Assembly (NCBI GenBank): GCA_003661945.1
Contig: QMXC01000006.1
Location: 1 to 14,314, forward strand
DNA length: 14,314 bases
From: Candidatus Bathyarchaeota archaeon
Lineage (GTDB): Archaea; Thermoproteota; Bathyarchaeia; Bathyarchaeales; UBA233
Reading direction: 5' to 3'
The notes beneath the pieces are model-generated. The model saw nothing but the letters and a program-made list of their open reading frames with translations. It had not been told where the DNA came from and did no database searches. Positions 7,336-13,434 of this stretch are shown one piece after another; position 1 is the stretch's first letter; each line of letters begins with the position of its first letter. The translations under genes and the position numbers were made by a program.

Positions 7336-8745
7336 ATGATAAACCAAATAATCATAGAAGCGCTCAATAATTATGCAGGAATGTTCCAGAAACACGGGAA
7401 AGCCTGCCCAAAAACTGGGAAAGAAACGCTTTGGATTTCAGAGCTTCTAGGCGGCGCTAGGCTTTCCGACATAAAATACAACCATGATTTACTCGTTGCT
7501 AAGGCTTCTTCGAAATCCGGGCTATGCGTAGCATGTAAAGGCTCAAAGTTTCTGTGCGGTAAAACGCGGTGCCCCATAATTGTGAGGGTGAACCAGCTTG
7601 TTAAGGCTCTTCCGCTCATAAAAGGCGAAGACTTGGACGGCGCCTCGCCTCCAAGCGTCTTCGTGGGCAGAATAGGGTACCCATACGTTTACGCTGGACC
7701 AATGGTTCCGCCGGTGCACGTGGACACGAGCCTTTACGATACGCCTGAACTGTGGTTCGGAAAACCCATCGACGAGATAGTTGGGTTTCGCTCCATGCTC
7801 ATAAGGGGAAAACACCGTGTTCATGTGCAGAAATTCGAGGAATCCGGAAAAATCGTTGAGAAGACTAGGGAGCTTGCGTTGGCTGTTCGCCCCGTGGATG
7901 TGGAGCTTACGTTTAAGAAGAAGCCTCGGGGCTTCGTGTTCGTGGATGATTATGTTCAGCCCTTCGGTCCTTCAGCGCCTATCCGTAGGCTTCGCGTCGG
8001 CTCGGTGCGTTGGGACAGCCACGTTGAAAAAGCTTTTGAAGATACGGATTTGAAGGCTGCTAACGCTGTTCTGGAGCTTTACGAGAAAGGCGTATTTGTT
8101 ACGCGTATTCAGCGAGCCTTCAGCGTAGGTGCCTTCGGATTAAAAAATAAGCGGCGTTTTGTCCCTACCCGGTGGAGCATAACAGCCGTGGACAGCATAA
8201 TTTCTAAAGCCTTAATCGAGAAAATCAAGGGGTTCCCTGAAATAGGTGAATATCGAGTCTATGAATCGCGGTATCTGGATAACCAGTTCGAGGTTTTGAT
8301 GGTTCCGTCGGCTTGGAGCTACGAAGCCATGGAAGCATGGTATCCGGGCACGGTTTGGAACCCGAAAGGGAAAAGCGTGGTCATGTATTCGGATTGGGAA
8401 GGCTACAACGGAAGAACCACATACGCAGAGATAGGCGGATGCTACTACGCGGCAAGGCTAGCCGTTTGCGAACAACTCGTGAAAGAACAACGCCAAGCCG
8501 CAGTAATCGTGCTAAGGGAAACGCGTCCCGGCTACATAATGCCCGTAGGCGTTTGGCAGGTTAGGGAAAACGTGAGAAACGCCGTGAAACAGAAACCCTT
8601 AACGTTCAGCACGCTGCGAGAAGCGCTAAACCATGTGGCAACCCAGCTTCAAATCCCCCTTCAACACTGGATAGCCAGAAGCACGCTGCTACGGAACATG
8701 CTCTACCAGAAAAGAATATCTGATTATATCCAAACATCAACCTAG
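7336..8745 (+). CDS. nreA: Nre-family DNA repair protein with C-terminal PCNA-binding motif
   Basis: Member of the archaeal Nre family; in Haloferax NreA works with UvrABC on mitomycin C damage and depends on PCNA. The N-terminal part has a four-cysteine site (Cys64, Cys67, Cys74, Cys79: CVACKGSKFLCGKTRC), probably zinc-binding. Family signatures follow: SPPSVFVGRIGYPYVYAGPM (104-123) and VPTRWSITAVDS (276-287). The extreme C-terminus has QKRISDYI (458-465), which fits the PIP-box pattern Q-x-x-hydrophobic-x-x-aromatic-aromatic/aliphatic. At 469 residues it is somewhat long, with about 60 residues before the zinc site. GGTGA abuts the ATG with no spacer, too close to act as a normal ribosome binding site, so the mRNA is likely leaderless. 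It is divergent from the GNAT gene. The A/B subtype is called from the PIP box only. Confidence 0.9.
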   Translation: MINQIIIEALNNYAGMFQKHGKACPKTGKETLWISELLGGARLSDIKYNHDLLVAKASSKSGLCVACKGSKFLCGKTRCPIIVRVNQLVKALPLIKGEDLDGASPPSVFVGRIGYPYVYAGPMVPPVHVDTSLYDTPELWFGKPIDEIVGFRSMLIRGKHRVHVQKFEESGKIVEKTRELALAVRPVDVELTFKKKPRGFVFVDDYVQPFGPSAPIRRLRVGSVRWDSHVEKAFEDTDLKAANAVLELYEKGVFVTRIQRAFSVGAFGLKNKRRFVPTRWSITAVDSIISKALIEKIKGFPEIGEYRVYESRYLDNQFEVLMVPSAWSYEAMEAWYPGTVWNPKGKSVVMYSDWEGYNGRTTYAEIGGCYYAARLAVCEQLVKEQRQAAVIVLRETRPGYIMPVGVWQVRENVRNAVKQKPLTFSTLREALNHVATQLQIPLQHWIARSTLLRNMLYQKRISDYIQTST

Positions 8746-8760
8746 ACACGTGTGATAAGG

Positions 8761-8767
8761 TTTATCT
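8761..8767 (+). promoter_or_regulatory. Possible TATA box for the 73-residue membrane protein
   Basis: A weak element (tttatct) lies 37-43 bases before the ATG at 8804. A start site about 27 bases downstream falls near 8790, after the alternative ATG at 8777 but before the GGAG site, so it supports the shorter protein. Confidence 0.35.
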
Positions 8768-8791
8768 GTTCTCACCATGAACATGGGGTTA

Positions 8792-8795
8792 GGAG
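8792..8795 (+). promoter_or_regulatory. Ribosome binding site deciding the start of the 73-residue protein
   Basis: GGAG lies eight bases before the ATG at 8804. The earlier in-frame ATG at 8777 has no purine-rich site upstream. Confidence 0.55.
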
Positions 8796-8803
8796 CGAAA
8801 GTA

Positions 8804-9025
8804 ATGCCGAAGTTCACGTTAAAGCAGCGTTTAGCCATAGCCCTAGGAGGCTTCCTCTTCTTCCTAGGTTTAACCCTACTAACAACGGTTTTCCTATTCG
8901 TTTTGAGGATTCTGGACATGGAAACCTTTCTGGAGCCTAGCCTAGTGAAGGAAGCATTAATTGCTATAGGCATACTTGACATTGCAGCGGGCCTTCTGCT
9001 TCTATTCCTAAAACCCGCATATTAG
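8804..9025 (+). CDS. Small two-helix membrane protein, uncharacterised
   Basis: Encodes 73 residues with a short basic N-terminus (MPKFTLKQR), a membrane helix at about 9-35, a polar acidic loop containing DMETFLEPSLVKE (38-50) and a second helix at about 50-68 ending in AAGLLLLFLK. N- and C-termini are probably both cytoplasmic. I recognise no named family. The hydrophobic part aligns over about 57 residues, without large gaps, with the convergent neighbour at 9028-9360, and the second helices end in nearly identical AGLLL segments. The two stops are only two bases apart. The start at 8804 is chosen from GGAG eight bases upstream; an ATG at 8777 would add nine residues. No function can be assigned. 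Confidence 0.72.
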   Translation: MPKFTLKQRLAIALGGFLFFLGLTLLTTVFLFVLRILDMETFLEPSLVKEALIAIGILDIAAGLLLLFLKPAY

Positions 9026-9054
9026 GGCTATTCCCCGATGAGCAGAAGCCCTGC
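8987..9054. repeat. Inverted repeat across the convergent stops of the two small membrane-protein genes
   Basis: The arms 8987-9000 and 9041-9054 are complementary over 14 positions with two mismatches. Their core CTTCTGCT/AGCAGAAG is perfect, and a 40-base loop holds both stop codons. Each arm encodes the same A-G-L-L peptide near the end of its own gene, so the symmetry may come from paralogy. In RNA from either strand it could fold into a weak stem at the 3' end. Confidence 0.5.
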
Positions 9055-9360
9055 AACCACGTTCACAACCCCGAGGAACAGAACTAGAGATATTAGAGCG
9101 ACTTCTATTTCCGGTGTAGCAACCTCCAAAACAATGTTCGTGCACAAGAAATAGGTGAAGAAACCGAAGATGAAAGCGCCGACAACCATGGTGAAAACGC
9201 CGAAAGGCTTTCGAGCTTTTCGGGAAAACCTCAAAACCTTAAGCCTTTCCTCCTCTAACCTTCTGTCCCGCATCCTCATTTCAGCTTCTTCAGGATGAAC
9301 CACGGGTTTGAAAGGCGCAAAAACCCGTATGTGCCTCTTCTCCTTCTTCTTACGGCTCAA
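9028..9360 (-). CDS. Small two-helix membrane protein with charged cytoplasmic N-terminal region, uncharacterised
   Basis: Encodes 110 residues. Residues 1-50 are highly charged, with a lysine/arginine-rich start (SRKKKEKRH) and a predicted helix EEAEMRMRDRRLEEERLKVLR (24-44) that could form a coiled coil. Two membrane helices follow at about 52-76 and 84-107, ending in VVAGLLLIGE. The hydrophobic half resembles the 73-residue neighbour on the opposite strand. The start is a TTG: GGAG at 9366-9369 lies five bases upstream and no in-frame ATG occurs before residue 28. A TATA-like stretch stands further upstream. I recognise no family. The shape, a charged cytoplasmic arm on a hairpin membrane anchor, suggests a small scaffold or regulatory subunit, but this is speculation. 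Confidence 0.72.
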   Translation of the reverse strand: MSRKKKEKRHIRVFAPFKPVVHPEEAEMRMRDRRLEEERLKVLRFSRKARKPFGVFTMVVGAFIFGFFTYFLCTNIVLEVATPEIEVALISLVLFLGVVNVVAGLLLIGE

Positions 9361-9365
9361 CTTTG

Positions 9366-9369
9366 CTCC
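9366..9369 (-). promoter_or_regulatory. Ribosome binding site supporting a TTG start
   Basis: GGAG on the minus strand lies five bases before the TTG at 9360, supporting use of this rare start codon for the 110-residue protein. Confidence 0.5.
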
Positions 9370-9400
9370 GCCATTACAAACTTTAAGTTATTTGGTAACT

Positions 9401-9412
9401 CTATTTAATTTA
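9401..9412 (-). promoter_or_regulatory. TATA-like box for the 110-residue membrane protein
   Basis: On the minus strand the AT-rich stretch taaattaaatag lies 41-52 bases before the TTG. A start site about 27 bases downstream would be near 9380, leaving a 20-base leader that contains the GGAG site. Confidence 0.45.
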
Positions 9413-9475
9413 GGCTTTCGCTTCAACCTACAATAGCATTGCGAGTTGCTGGTCTGGTTACGGGAATTTCATAAC

Positions 9476-9485
9476 ACATTTAAGG
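9476..9485 (+). promoter_or_regulatory. TATA-like box for the coiled-coil protein gene
   Basis: The stretch acatttaagg lies about 40 bases before the GTG at 9523. It predicts a transcription start near 9507 and a leader of about 16 bases. The rest of the 162-base gap between the two divergent genes shows no other gene or RNA. Confidence 0.4.
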
Positions 9486-9486
9486 A

Positions 9487-9512
9487 GTTTCCCACAAAAT
9501 GTGAAGGGAAAC
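9487..9512. promoter_or_regulatory. Inverted repeat between TATA-like box and start of the coiled-coil gene, possible operator
   Basis: GTTTCCC (9487-9493) and GGGAAAC (9506-9512) are perfect 7-base arms around a 12-base spacer. The spacer itself contributes part of a CACA/TGTG symmetry. It lies between the TATA-like box and the predicted transcription start, a position where archaeal repressors often bind. It could also be a 5' leader hairpin if transcription begins earlier. Confidence 0.35.
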
Positions 9513-9522
9513 CTTCAACCTG

Positions 9523-11157
9523 GTGGAAAAATTGCAATCAGACATTATACAACTTCTCGTTCCCTACACCGTTCTTTCCCAAAAACGTAGGGAACCCTTT
9601 ACCCGAGAAATGGAGAAAGCCGCGATTTTTTGCTTAGCTGAAAGGGAAAGAAAAAAGGGTGGAGGAATATTCTCGAAACAACCGGTTGAAGAATTCGCGT
9701 TCATAGCTAAGGTTTGCTACCCCTTCTGGCTGGTTCCCCTAGGAGAAACAACCCTACTCCTAGACGGGTTGAACTTCGCCTCCCACACTTTGACATACAA
9801 AAATATCCCGGACGTGGAAACCTTCCTTAAAAACTTCGAGAGAAGCTCGAAAACAAGAGAAACCTACATGGCTTTCTTAACCGAATATCTCAACTATTTC
9901 CGGGCGCCAGAAAGCGAAATAGAAAACATCGTAGACGGGCTTATCGTAAATCCGGAATTTCTAAACGAGTTCGAAGGTTACCTTTCCAACGCCACGCAAG
10001 TGGATTCCCCACCTTCAGAAATGGTTGTAATCTCACCGACCATAGACGAGGAAGAAGTAAAGACGATAAAAAAGGAGCTTCAAAGCCTTAAAAACAGACT
10101 AACGGAAGAAACAAACCTTCTCTACAAATCAATGAAATGCCTCAACGCAACAACAGGCGACTACATAAAAGCCTTACGCGGCGAAATCCGAGAAATAGAG
10201 GAAAAACTCGGCGCGGAACTCGGGAAAAAGGAAGAAACCGTTAGACGGAAAGTAGAAGAGGTACGCGAGAAATACGACGCCAGAATAACCAAGATATCGA
10301 AAGACTTTGAGAAACAACTGTATGTGCTACAGCAGGAAAAAGTCAAACTCGAGAAGAAACAAAAACAGCTCACCGACAAGATTGAACACTGCGAAGCCGA
10401 AATAAAAACCGCCCAGATAACCAAAGACGATGTCGGCGAAGAAAAATGGAAACAAGAGCTGAAAAAAGCCAAGGAACAACTAGCAGAGGTAGAAAGCGAA
10501 CTAAAAGAAACTGAGAAAAAAATAAAGGAGAAAGAAAGCGAAAAGAAAATTGAAGTCTTCAACATAAAGTCCGAATGCGACGCTGAAATCAGCGAAATAG
10601 AAAAAGATTTGATGGAAATCGAGGCTTCAAGAGACGCAAAAATCCAGATTTACAAAAAGGAAATGGAAAAACTCGAAGAACTCACCTCTGAAATAATCAA
10701 CAAAATCGATGCTTTGGTGAGACTCCGCGAAGCCTCCATGGTGCAATTTGAAAAACTAGGGTTAAAACAGAAACGACGGAAATGTGTGCGGGTACATGTG
10801 CCCTTCTATCTAGCGTGTTTCCGAATGCGATCTGAAAAACGTTACGCGTACTTTCCGCCGGTCGAAGTGAACTCGATAGACGCTTCTGTAAAACTAAAAG
10901 GAGTTTTCGGCAAAACCAAAATAGCTCAACTCCTACGCCCCCGCTCCAAAGCCTTCAACACCTTGCTGAATAAGCTTATGATACTGATGGAGAAAAACGC
11001 CGTGTTCAGAAGAGGAATAGACGAGGCTGGAGCCAAACTAAACGTCTTACGAACCAAAGCCTTACGGGAAAAAATAAAGGAAGGACTGGAACAACTCAGA
11101 GACGAAGGCTGGCTTTCCGAACGAGAACTCAAAACGTTACGTAAAGAACTGGCATAG
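9523..11157 (+). CDS. Large coiled-coil protein with globular ends, unknown function
   Basis: Encodes 544 residues without signal peptide or membrane segment, so probably cytoplasmic. Residues 1 to about 160 form a globular domain with CYPFWLVPLGETTLLLDG (65-82) and an aromatic-rich helix ETYMAFLTEYLNYF (113-126). Residues about 172-405 are almost unbroken charged heptads rich in Glu and Lys, with a likely break at 290-308 (HCEAEIKTAQITKDDVGEE) that could let the coil fold back. Residues 418-544 form a second globular domain with CVRVHVPFYLACF (421-433) and KRYAYFPPVEV (439-449), ending in helix LRDEGWLSERELKTLRKEL. YPFWL and VPFYL in the two ends are faintly alike. There are no Walker or zinc-hook motifs, so it is not Rad50 or SMC. 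I recognise no characterised family. The start is GTG; TTG at 9532, with GGTGG five bases upstream, is an alternative. Confidence 0.8.
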   Translation: MEKLQSDIIQLLVPYTVLSQKRREPFTREMEKAAIFCLAERERKKGGGIFSKQPVEEFAFIAKVCYPFWLVPLGETTLLLDGLNFASHTLTYKNIPDVETFLKNFERSSKTRETYMAFLTEYLNYFRAPESEIENIVDGLIVNPEFLNEFEGYLSNATQVDSPPSEMVVISPTIDEEEVKTIKKELQSLKNRLTEETNLLYKSMKCLNATTGDYIKALRGEIREIEEKLGAELGKKEETVRRKVEEVREKYDARITKISKDFEKQLYVLQQEKVKLEKKQKQLTDKIEHCEAEIKTAQITKDDVGEEKWKQELKKAKEQLAEVESELKETEKKIKEKESEKKIEVFNIKSECDAEISEIEKDLMEIEASRDAKIQIYKKEMEKLEELTSEIINKIDALVRLREASMVQFEKLGLKQKRRKCVRVHVPFYLACFRMRSEKRYAYFPPVEVNSIDASVKLKGVFGKTKIAQLLRPRSKAFNTLLNKLMILMEKNAVFRRGIDEAGAKLNVLRTKALREKIKEGLEQLRDEGWLSERELKTLRKELA

Positions 11158-11274
11158 CTAAACGACGGCTTACAAGCCTACTTTGTCCAAACGGAGAAAA
11201 ATGCACACGTTGAACGTCAGAAATTCTTATTAAAGAGTTTTATTATGACTTAGCACGGCGTAGCTTCCGTATCA

Positions 11275-11282
11275 TTTTAATA
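11275..11282 (+). promoter_or_regulatory. TATA-like box for the three-gene transporter operon
   Basis: ttttaata lies about 62-69 bases before the ATG at 11344 and predicts a start near 11306 with a leader of about 38 bases. A second AT-rich stretch (11225-11243) lies further upstream. The 186-base gap shows no gene or RNA otherwise. Confidence 0.4.
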
Positions 11283-11343
11283 ATCTGCGACGTATCTTTG
11301 TATTCATATGAACTGACCATCCAGAAGAACGAGGGTTAAAACT

Positions 11344-11868
11344 ATGAGGTCTGTAGAGGAGGAGATTAGGCTAAGGTTTCCACGTGTGGTAATGAGTTTG
11401 GTGATGGTGCTTATTTTCTGGATAATTGGCATTTTCATTCCTCCAACCGTTAGAGGCTTCGAAGTCCCAGGTCTAAATATTAGCGCAGAGCTGTTTCTTT
11501 GGGTGATAAGTATGGGCACAGCAGCGGTTTTTCTGATACGTGCTTTAGCCGATTCCGTTGTGCTGATTGATATAGCCATCGACATTATCATCAAACAGTT
11601 GGGAATAAAAGATGAAAAGCTTCCGAAAAAAACTGCGAGGGAAGTTATCTACATTATCGTTATCATTTTAGTGACAACAGCTGTTTCTCCACTAGTAGCC
11701 GCATTGGAAAAGGGTTCAACTGCTAGCACGGTAATTACTTACGTGGCTCTTGTGTTAATATTGGTGTTCATTTACGATATTGGACGAAGCCTCTACAGAA
11801 TAGTTGAACAAAAAGCGGAGCTGTTGGCTGACCGGCTTGCAAAAGCAGCTGGAAAGAAAGGAGGGTGA
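11344..11868 (+). CDS. Four-helix integral membrane protein, uncharacterised, transporter operon
   Basis: Encodes 174 residues. Four membrane helices are predicted at about 14-34, 48-70, 100-120 and 127-147, with a short hydrophobic extension at 71-84 between the second and third. The C-terminal tail (148-174) is an amphipathic, charged helix ending in AGKKGG, probably cytoplasmic. GAGGG lies eight bases before the ATG. Its stop codon is embedded in the ribosome binding site of the following transporter gene, two bases before that gene's ATG, so translation is almost certainly coupled. I recognise no named family. The operon position suggests an accessory or regulatory subunit of the transporter; an independent channel or a sensor is also possible. 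Confidence 0.78.
   Translation: MRSVEEEIRLRFPRVVMSLVMVLIFWIIGIFIPPTVRGFEVPGLNISAELFLWVISMGTAAVFLIRALADSVVLIDIAIDIIIKQLGIKDEKLPKKTAREVIYIIVIILVTTAVSPLVAALEKGSTASTVITYVALVLILVFIYDIGRSLYRIVEQKAELLADRLAKAAGKKGG
11860..11864 (+). promoter_or_regulatory. Ribosome binding site deciding the transporter start
   Basis: GGAGG lies six bases before the ATG at 11871. The in-frame GTG at 11865 directly abuts this site and is therefore unlikely to be the start. Confidence 0.7.
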
Positions 11869-11870
11869 AA

Positions 11871-13151
11871 ATGGATTCGACGGTAATCATCTTCATACTC
11901 ATATACCTCCTGACTATCCTAATTTCAACCACAGAACTTCTTCCTATGTCCCTTGCCGCCTTAGCTGGAGCATTGCTAACAGCTTGGTTTGGAATACAGT
12001 ATGGCTTATTCACTTACGAGGACACGCTTAGCTTCATAGATATACGCCTCCTCATGCTTATAATCGGCACGATGATTGTTGTTGAAATCGCTGAGAGAAG
12101 CGGACTGTTCCGCGTCGCGGCGTTATATGCTATTAAGTTTTCCGGAGGAAACCCGGGAAGGCTCTTTGTTTTTCTATGCGTAGCTTCGGCTTTTGTTTCT
12201 ATGTTTCTAAGCGACCCGACGGCTATGCTGCTTATGGCAGCTGCTACGGCGACGATAACTAAGCTTTTAAACTACGACCCGGTGCCGTATTTCCTTTCAG
12301 CCACCATAATGATAAACCTCGGTGGAACGAGCACGCTGATAGGTTCTGTTAGCAACATGATAATAGGCATGGAAGCAAACATGGGCTTCACCGAGTTCTT
12401 AGTCTACCTTGCGCCTTGTGAAATAGCCCTGTGGGCAATAACCATTTTAACGTTATACTTGCTCTTCAAACCTAGGCTTGGAAAAAAGAAGACTCTTCCA
12501 GAATACAGTCCGGCGGAAAGCATAAAAGACAAGAAACTCTTCTACAAATCCATGTTCATCCTCCTCCTACTTATATTTCTCTTCCTAGCTTTGGAGAACC
12601 TAAACATTGGCCCTGAAGGAATAGCCTTGGGATGCGCCATCCTCGGGTTAACGATAGCCAATCTGGACCCGGCTGAAATATTCAAGGAACTCGACTGGGA
12701 GACCGTGTTTTTCATCACGGGTTTCATGTTCATCGTGAAAGGGCTTGAAAGGACTCAGCTTTTAAACGACATTTCAACGCAGCTTTTTCAAGCTGCTGGA
12801 GGGAACATGCTTAATGCCTCTCTGATGACTTTGATGTTCAGCGGGCTTGCAAGTACCGTAGTGAGCAACATTGCGGTTGCCTTGACATTTGTGCCCATAA
12901 TAAACGCTCATGTGACTCCGGGGGTAAATGCCGCGCCTTTATGGTCAGCGTTGGTTCTCGGAACAAACCTTGGGGGGGCAGCAACTCCTTTCAGCGGCGC
13001 TGTTTGTATCATGGCTGCCGGCGCCCTCAAACGGGAAGGCATCCTAGTCAATTTTAAGGACTTCGCAAAGGCGGGCATAGTCACGACCATAATCCAGCTA
13101 GGCTTCTCAAGCCTTTACTTGCTGGTGAGATTCTGGTTAATAGGTGGATGA
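11871..13151 (+). CDS. Ion transporter of the ArsB/NhaD/CitM (IT) superfamily
   Basis: Secondary transporter of 426 residues with about ten to twelve membrane helices in two inverted halves joined by a charged cytoplasmic loop (about 201-224). Half one holds SMFLSDPTAMLLM (110-122) and the hairpin NLGGTSTLIGSVSNMIIG (149-166), equivalent to the NxGGTxTLIGxxxN substrate-binding hairpin of the superfamily. Half two holds LDWETVFFITGFMFIVKGLE (274-293), VVSNIAVAL (330-338) and TNLGGAATPFSGAVCIMAAG (365-384). These suit arsenite/ArsB, Na+/H+ (NhaD) or citrate/dicarboxylate (CitM, SLC13) carriers, and the sequence alone does not tell which. No ArsA, ArsR or ArsC gene lies nearby, so arsenite export is not favoured. 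The ATG at 11871 has GGAGG six bases upstream. It is the middle gene of a tight three-gene operon. Confidence 0.88.
   Translation: MDSTVIIFILIYLLTILISTTELLPMSLAALAGALLTAWFGIQYGLFTYEDTLSFIDIRLLMLIIGTMIVVEIAERSGLFRVAALYAIKFSGGNPGRLFVFLCVASAFVSMFLSDPTAMLLMAAATATITKLLNYDPVPYFLSATIMINLGGTSTLIGSVSNMIIGMEANMGFTEFLVYLAPCEIALWAITILTLYLLFKPRLGKKKTLPEYSPAESIKDKKLFYKSMFILLLLIFLFLALENLNIGPEGIALGCAILGLTIANLDPAEIFKELDWETVFFITGFMFIVKGLERTQLLNDISTQLFQAAGGNMLNASLMTLMFSGLASTVVSNIAVALTFVPIINAHVTPGVNAAPLWSALVLGTNLGGAATPFSGAVCIMAAGALKREGILVNFKDFAKAGIVTTIIQLGFSSLYLLVRFWLIGG
13143..13147 (+). promoter_or_regulatory. Ribosome binding site deciding the start of the 86-residue protein
   Basis: GGTGG, inside the last codons of the transporter gene, lies eight bases before the ATG at 13156. 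The in-frame GTG at 13144 overlaps this site and is rejected. Confidence 0.6.
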
Positions 13152-13155
13152 AAAC

Positions 13156-13416
13156 ATGAACATTAAGAAGATTAAGGAGTGGCTTCGCTCAAGGAAAATG
13201 AAATCCGAGGAAAAATATGAGGAAACGAAAAAAGAGTTTGAGATGGCTATGGGGAAACCGTTTATCGTCATAAAGATTGAGCTTCCAAACGGCTTCGACG
13301 ATTTACGCGCCCATTTCTTAAGCCTCGAAAAGGATGAACAATTCCTTGATGAAGTTAGAGATTTAATTAAGAAAAGGCTTGTGCATGAAAGACGCGGCGT
13401 GAAACAGCCGTCTTAA
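13156..13416 (+). CDS. Small charged soluble protein, third gene of the transporter operon
   Basis: Encodes 86 residues with no membrane segment. Residues 1-35 are a strongly charged, largely helical stretch (KKIKEWLRSRKMKSEEKYEE). Then comes a predicted beta strand PFIVIKIELPNG (34-45) and a helical C-terminal half with FLSLEKDEQFLDEVRDLIKKR (54-74). The tail is basic. The ATG lies four bases after the transporter stop, with its ribosome binding site inside the transporter gene, so expression is coupled. I recognise no family. A cytoplasmic regulator or peripheral subunit of the transporter is the simplest reading, inferred only from position and size. If the GTG at 13144 were used the protein would be four residues longer. 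Confidence 0.75.
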   Translation: MNIKKIKEWLRSRKMKSEEKYEETKKEFEMAMGKPFIVIKIELPNGFDDLRAHFLSLEKDEQFLDEVRDLIKKRLVHERRGVKQPS

Positions 13417-13434
13417 CTTTGTGCTATCCTCTTT
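13417..13434. terminator. Short convergent gap, possible termination region
   Basis: Eighteen pyrimidine-rich bases (ctttgtgctatcctcttt) separate the stop of the transporter operon from the stop of the opposing UPF0282 gene. They include T-rich patches in the plus direction but no stem. Any terminator role is inferred. Confidence 0.25.

Noticed and set aside
9559..9595. Perfect 9-base inverted repeat (GTTCCCTAC / GTAGGGAAC) with a 19-base loop.
   Set aside because: It lies inside the coding sequence of the coiled-coil protein, and a repeat of this size is expected a few times by chance in a window this long.
9446..9637. A 63-codon frame overlapping the start of the coiled-coil gene.
   Set aside because: It overlaps the 5' part of a much longer, better supported frame, has no ribosome binding site and encodes no recognisable sequence.
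10161..10565. A 134-codon minus-strand frame extremely rich in Ser and Phe.
   Set aside because: This is the mirror image of Glu/Lys-rich coiled-coil codons on the plus strand, a typical antisense artefact.
9523..11157. Calling the coiled-coil protein a Rad50/SMC relative.
   Set aside because: There is no Walker A, Walker B, signature motif or CxxC hook; only the coiled coil is shared.
11167..11178. Small hairpin (GGCT-TACA-AGCC) just after the coiled-coil gene, considered as a terminator.
   Set aside because: The four-base stem is too weak and no T-run follows it.
11871..13151. Calling the transporter an arsenite pump (ArsB) outright.
   Set aside because: The motifs are shared across the whole superfamily and no arsenic-resistance partner genes are present.
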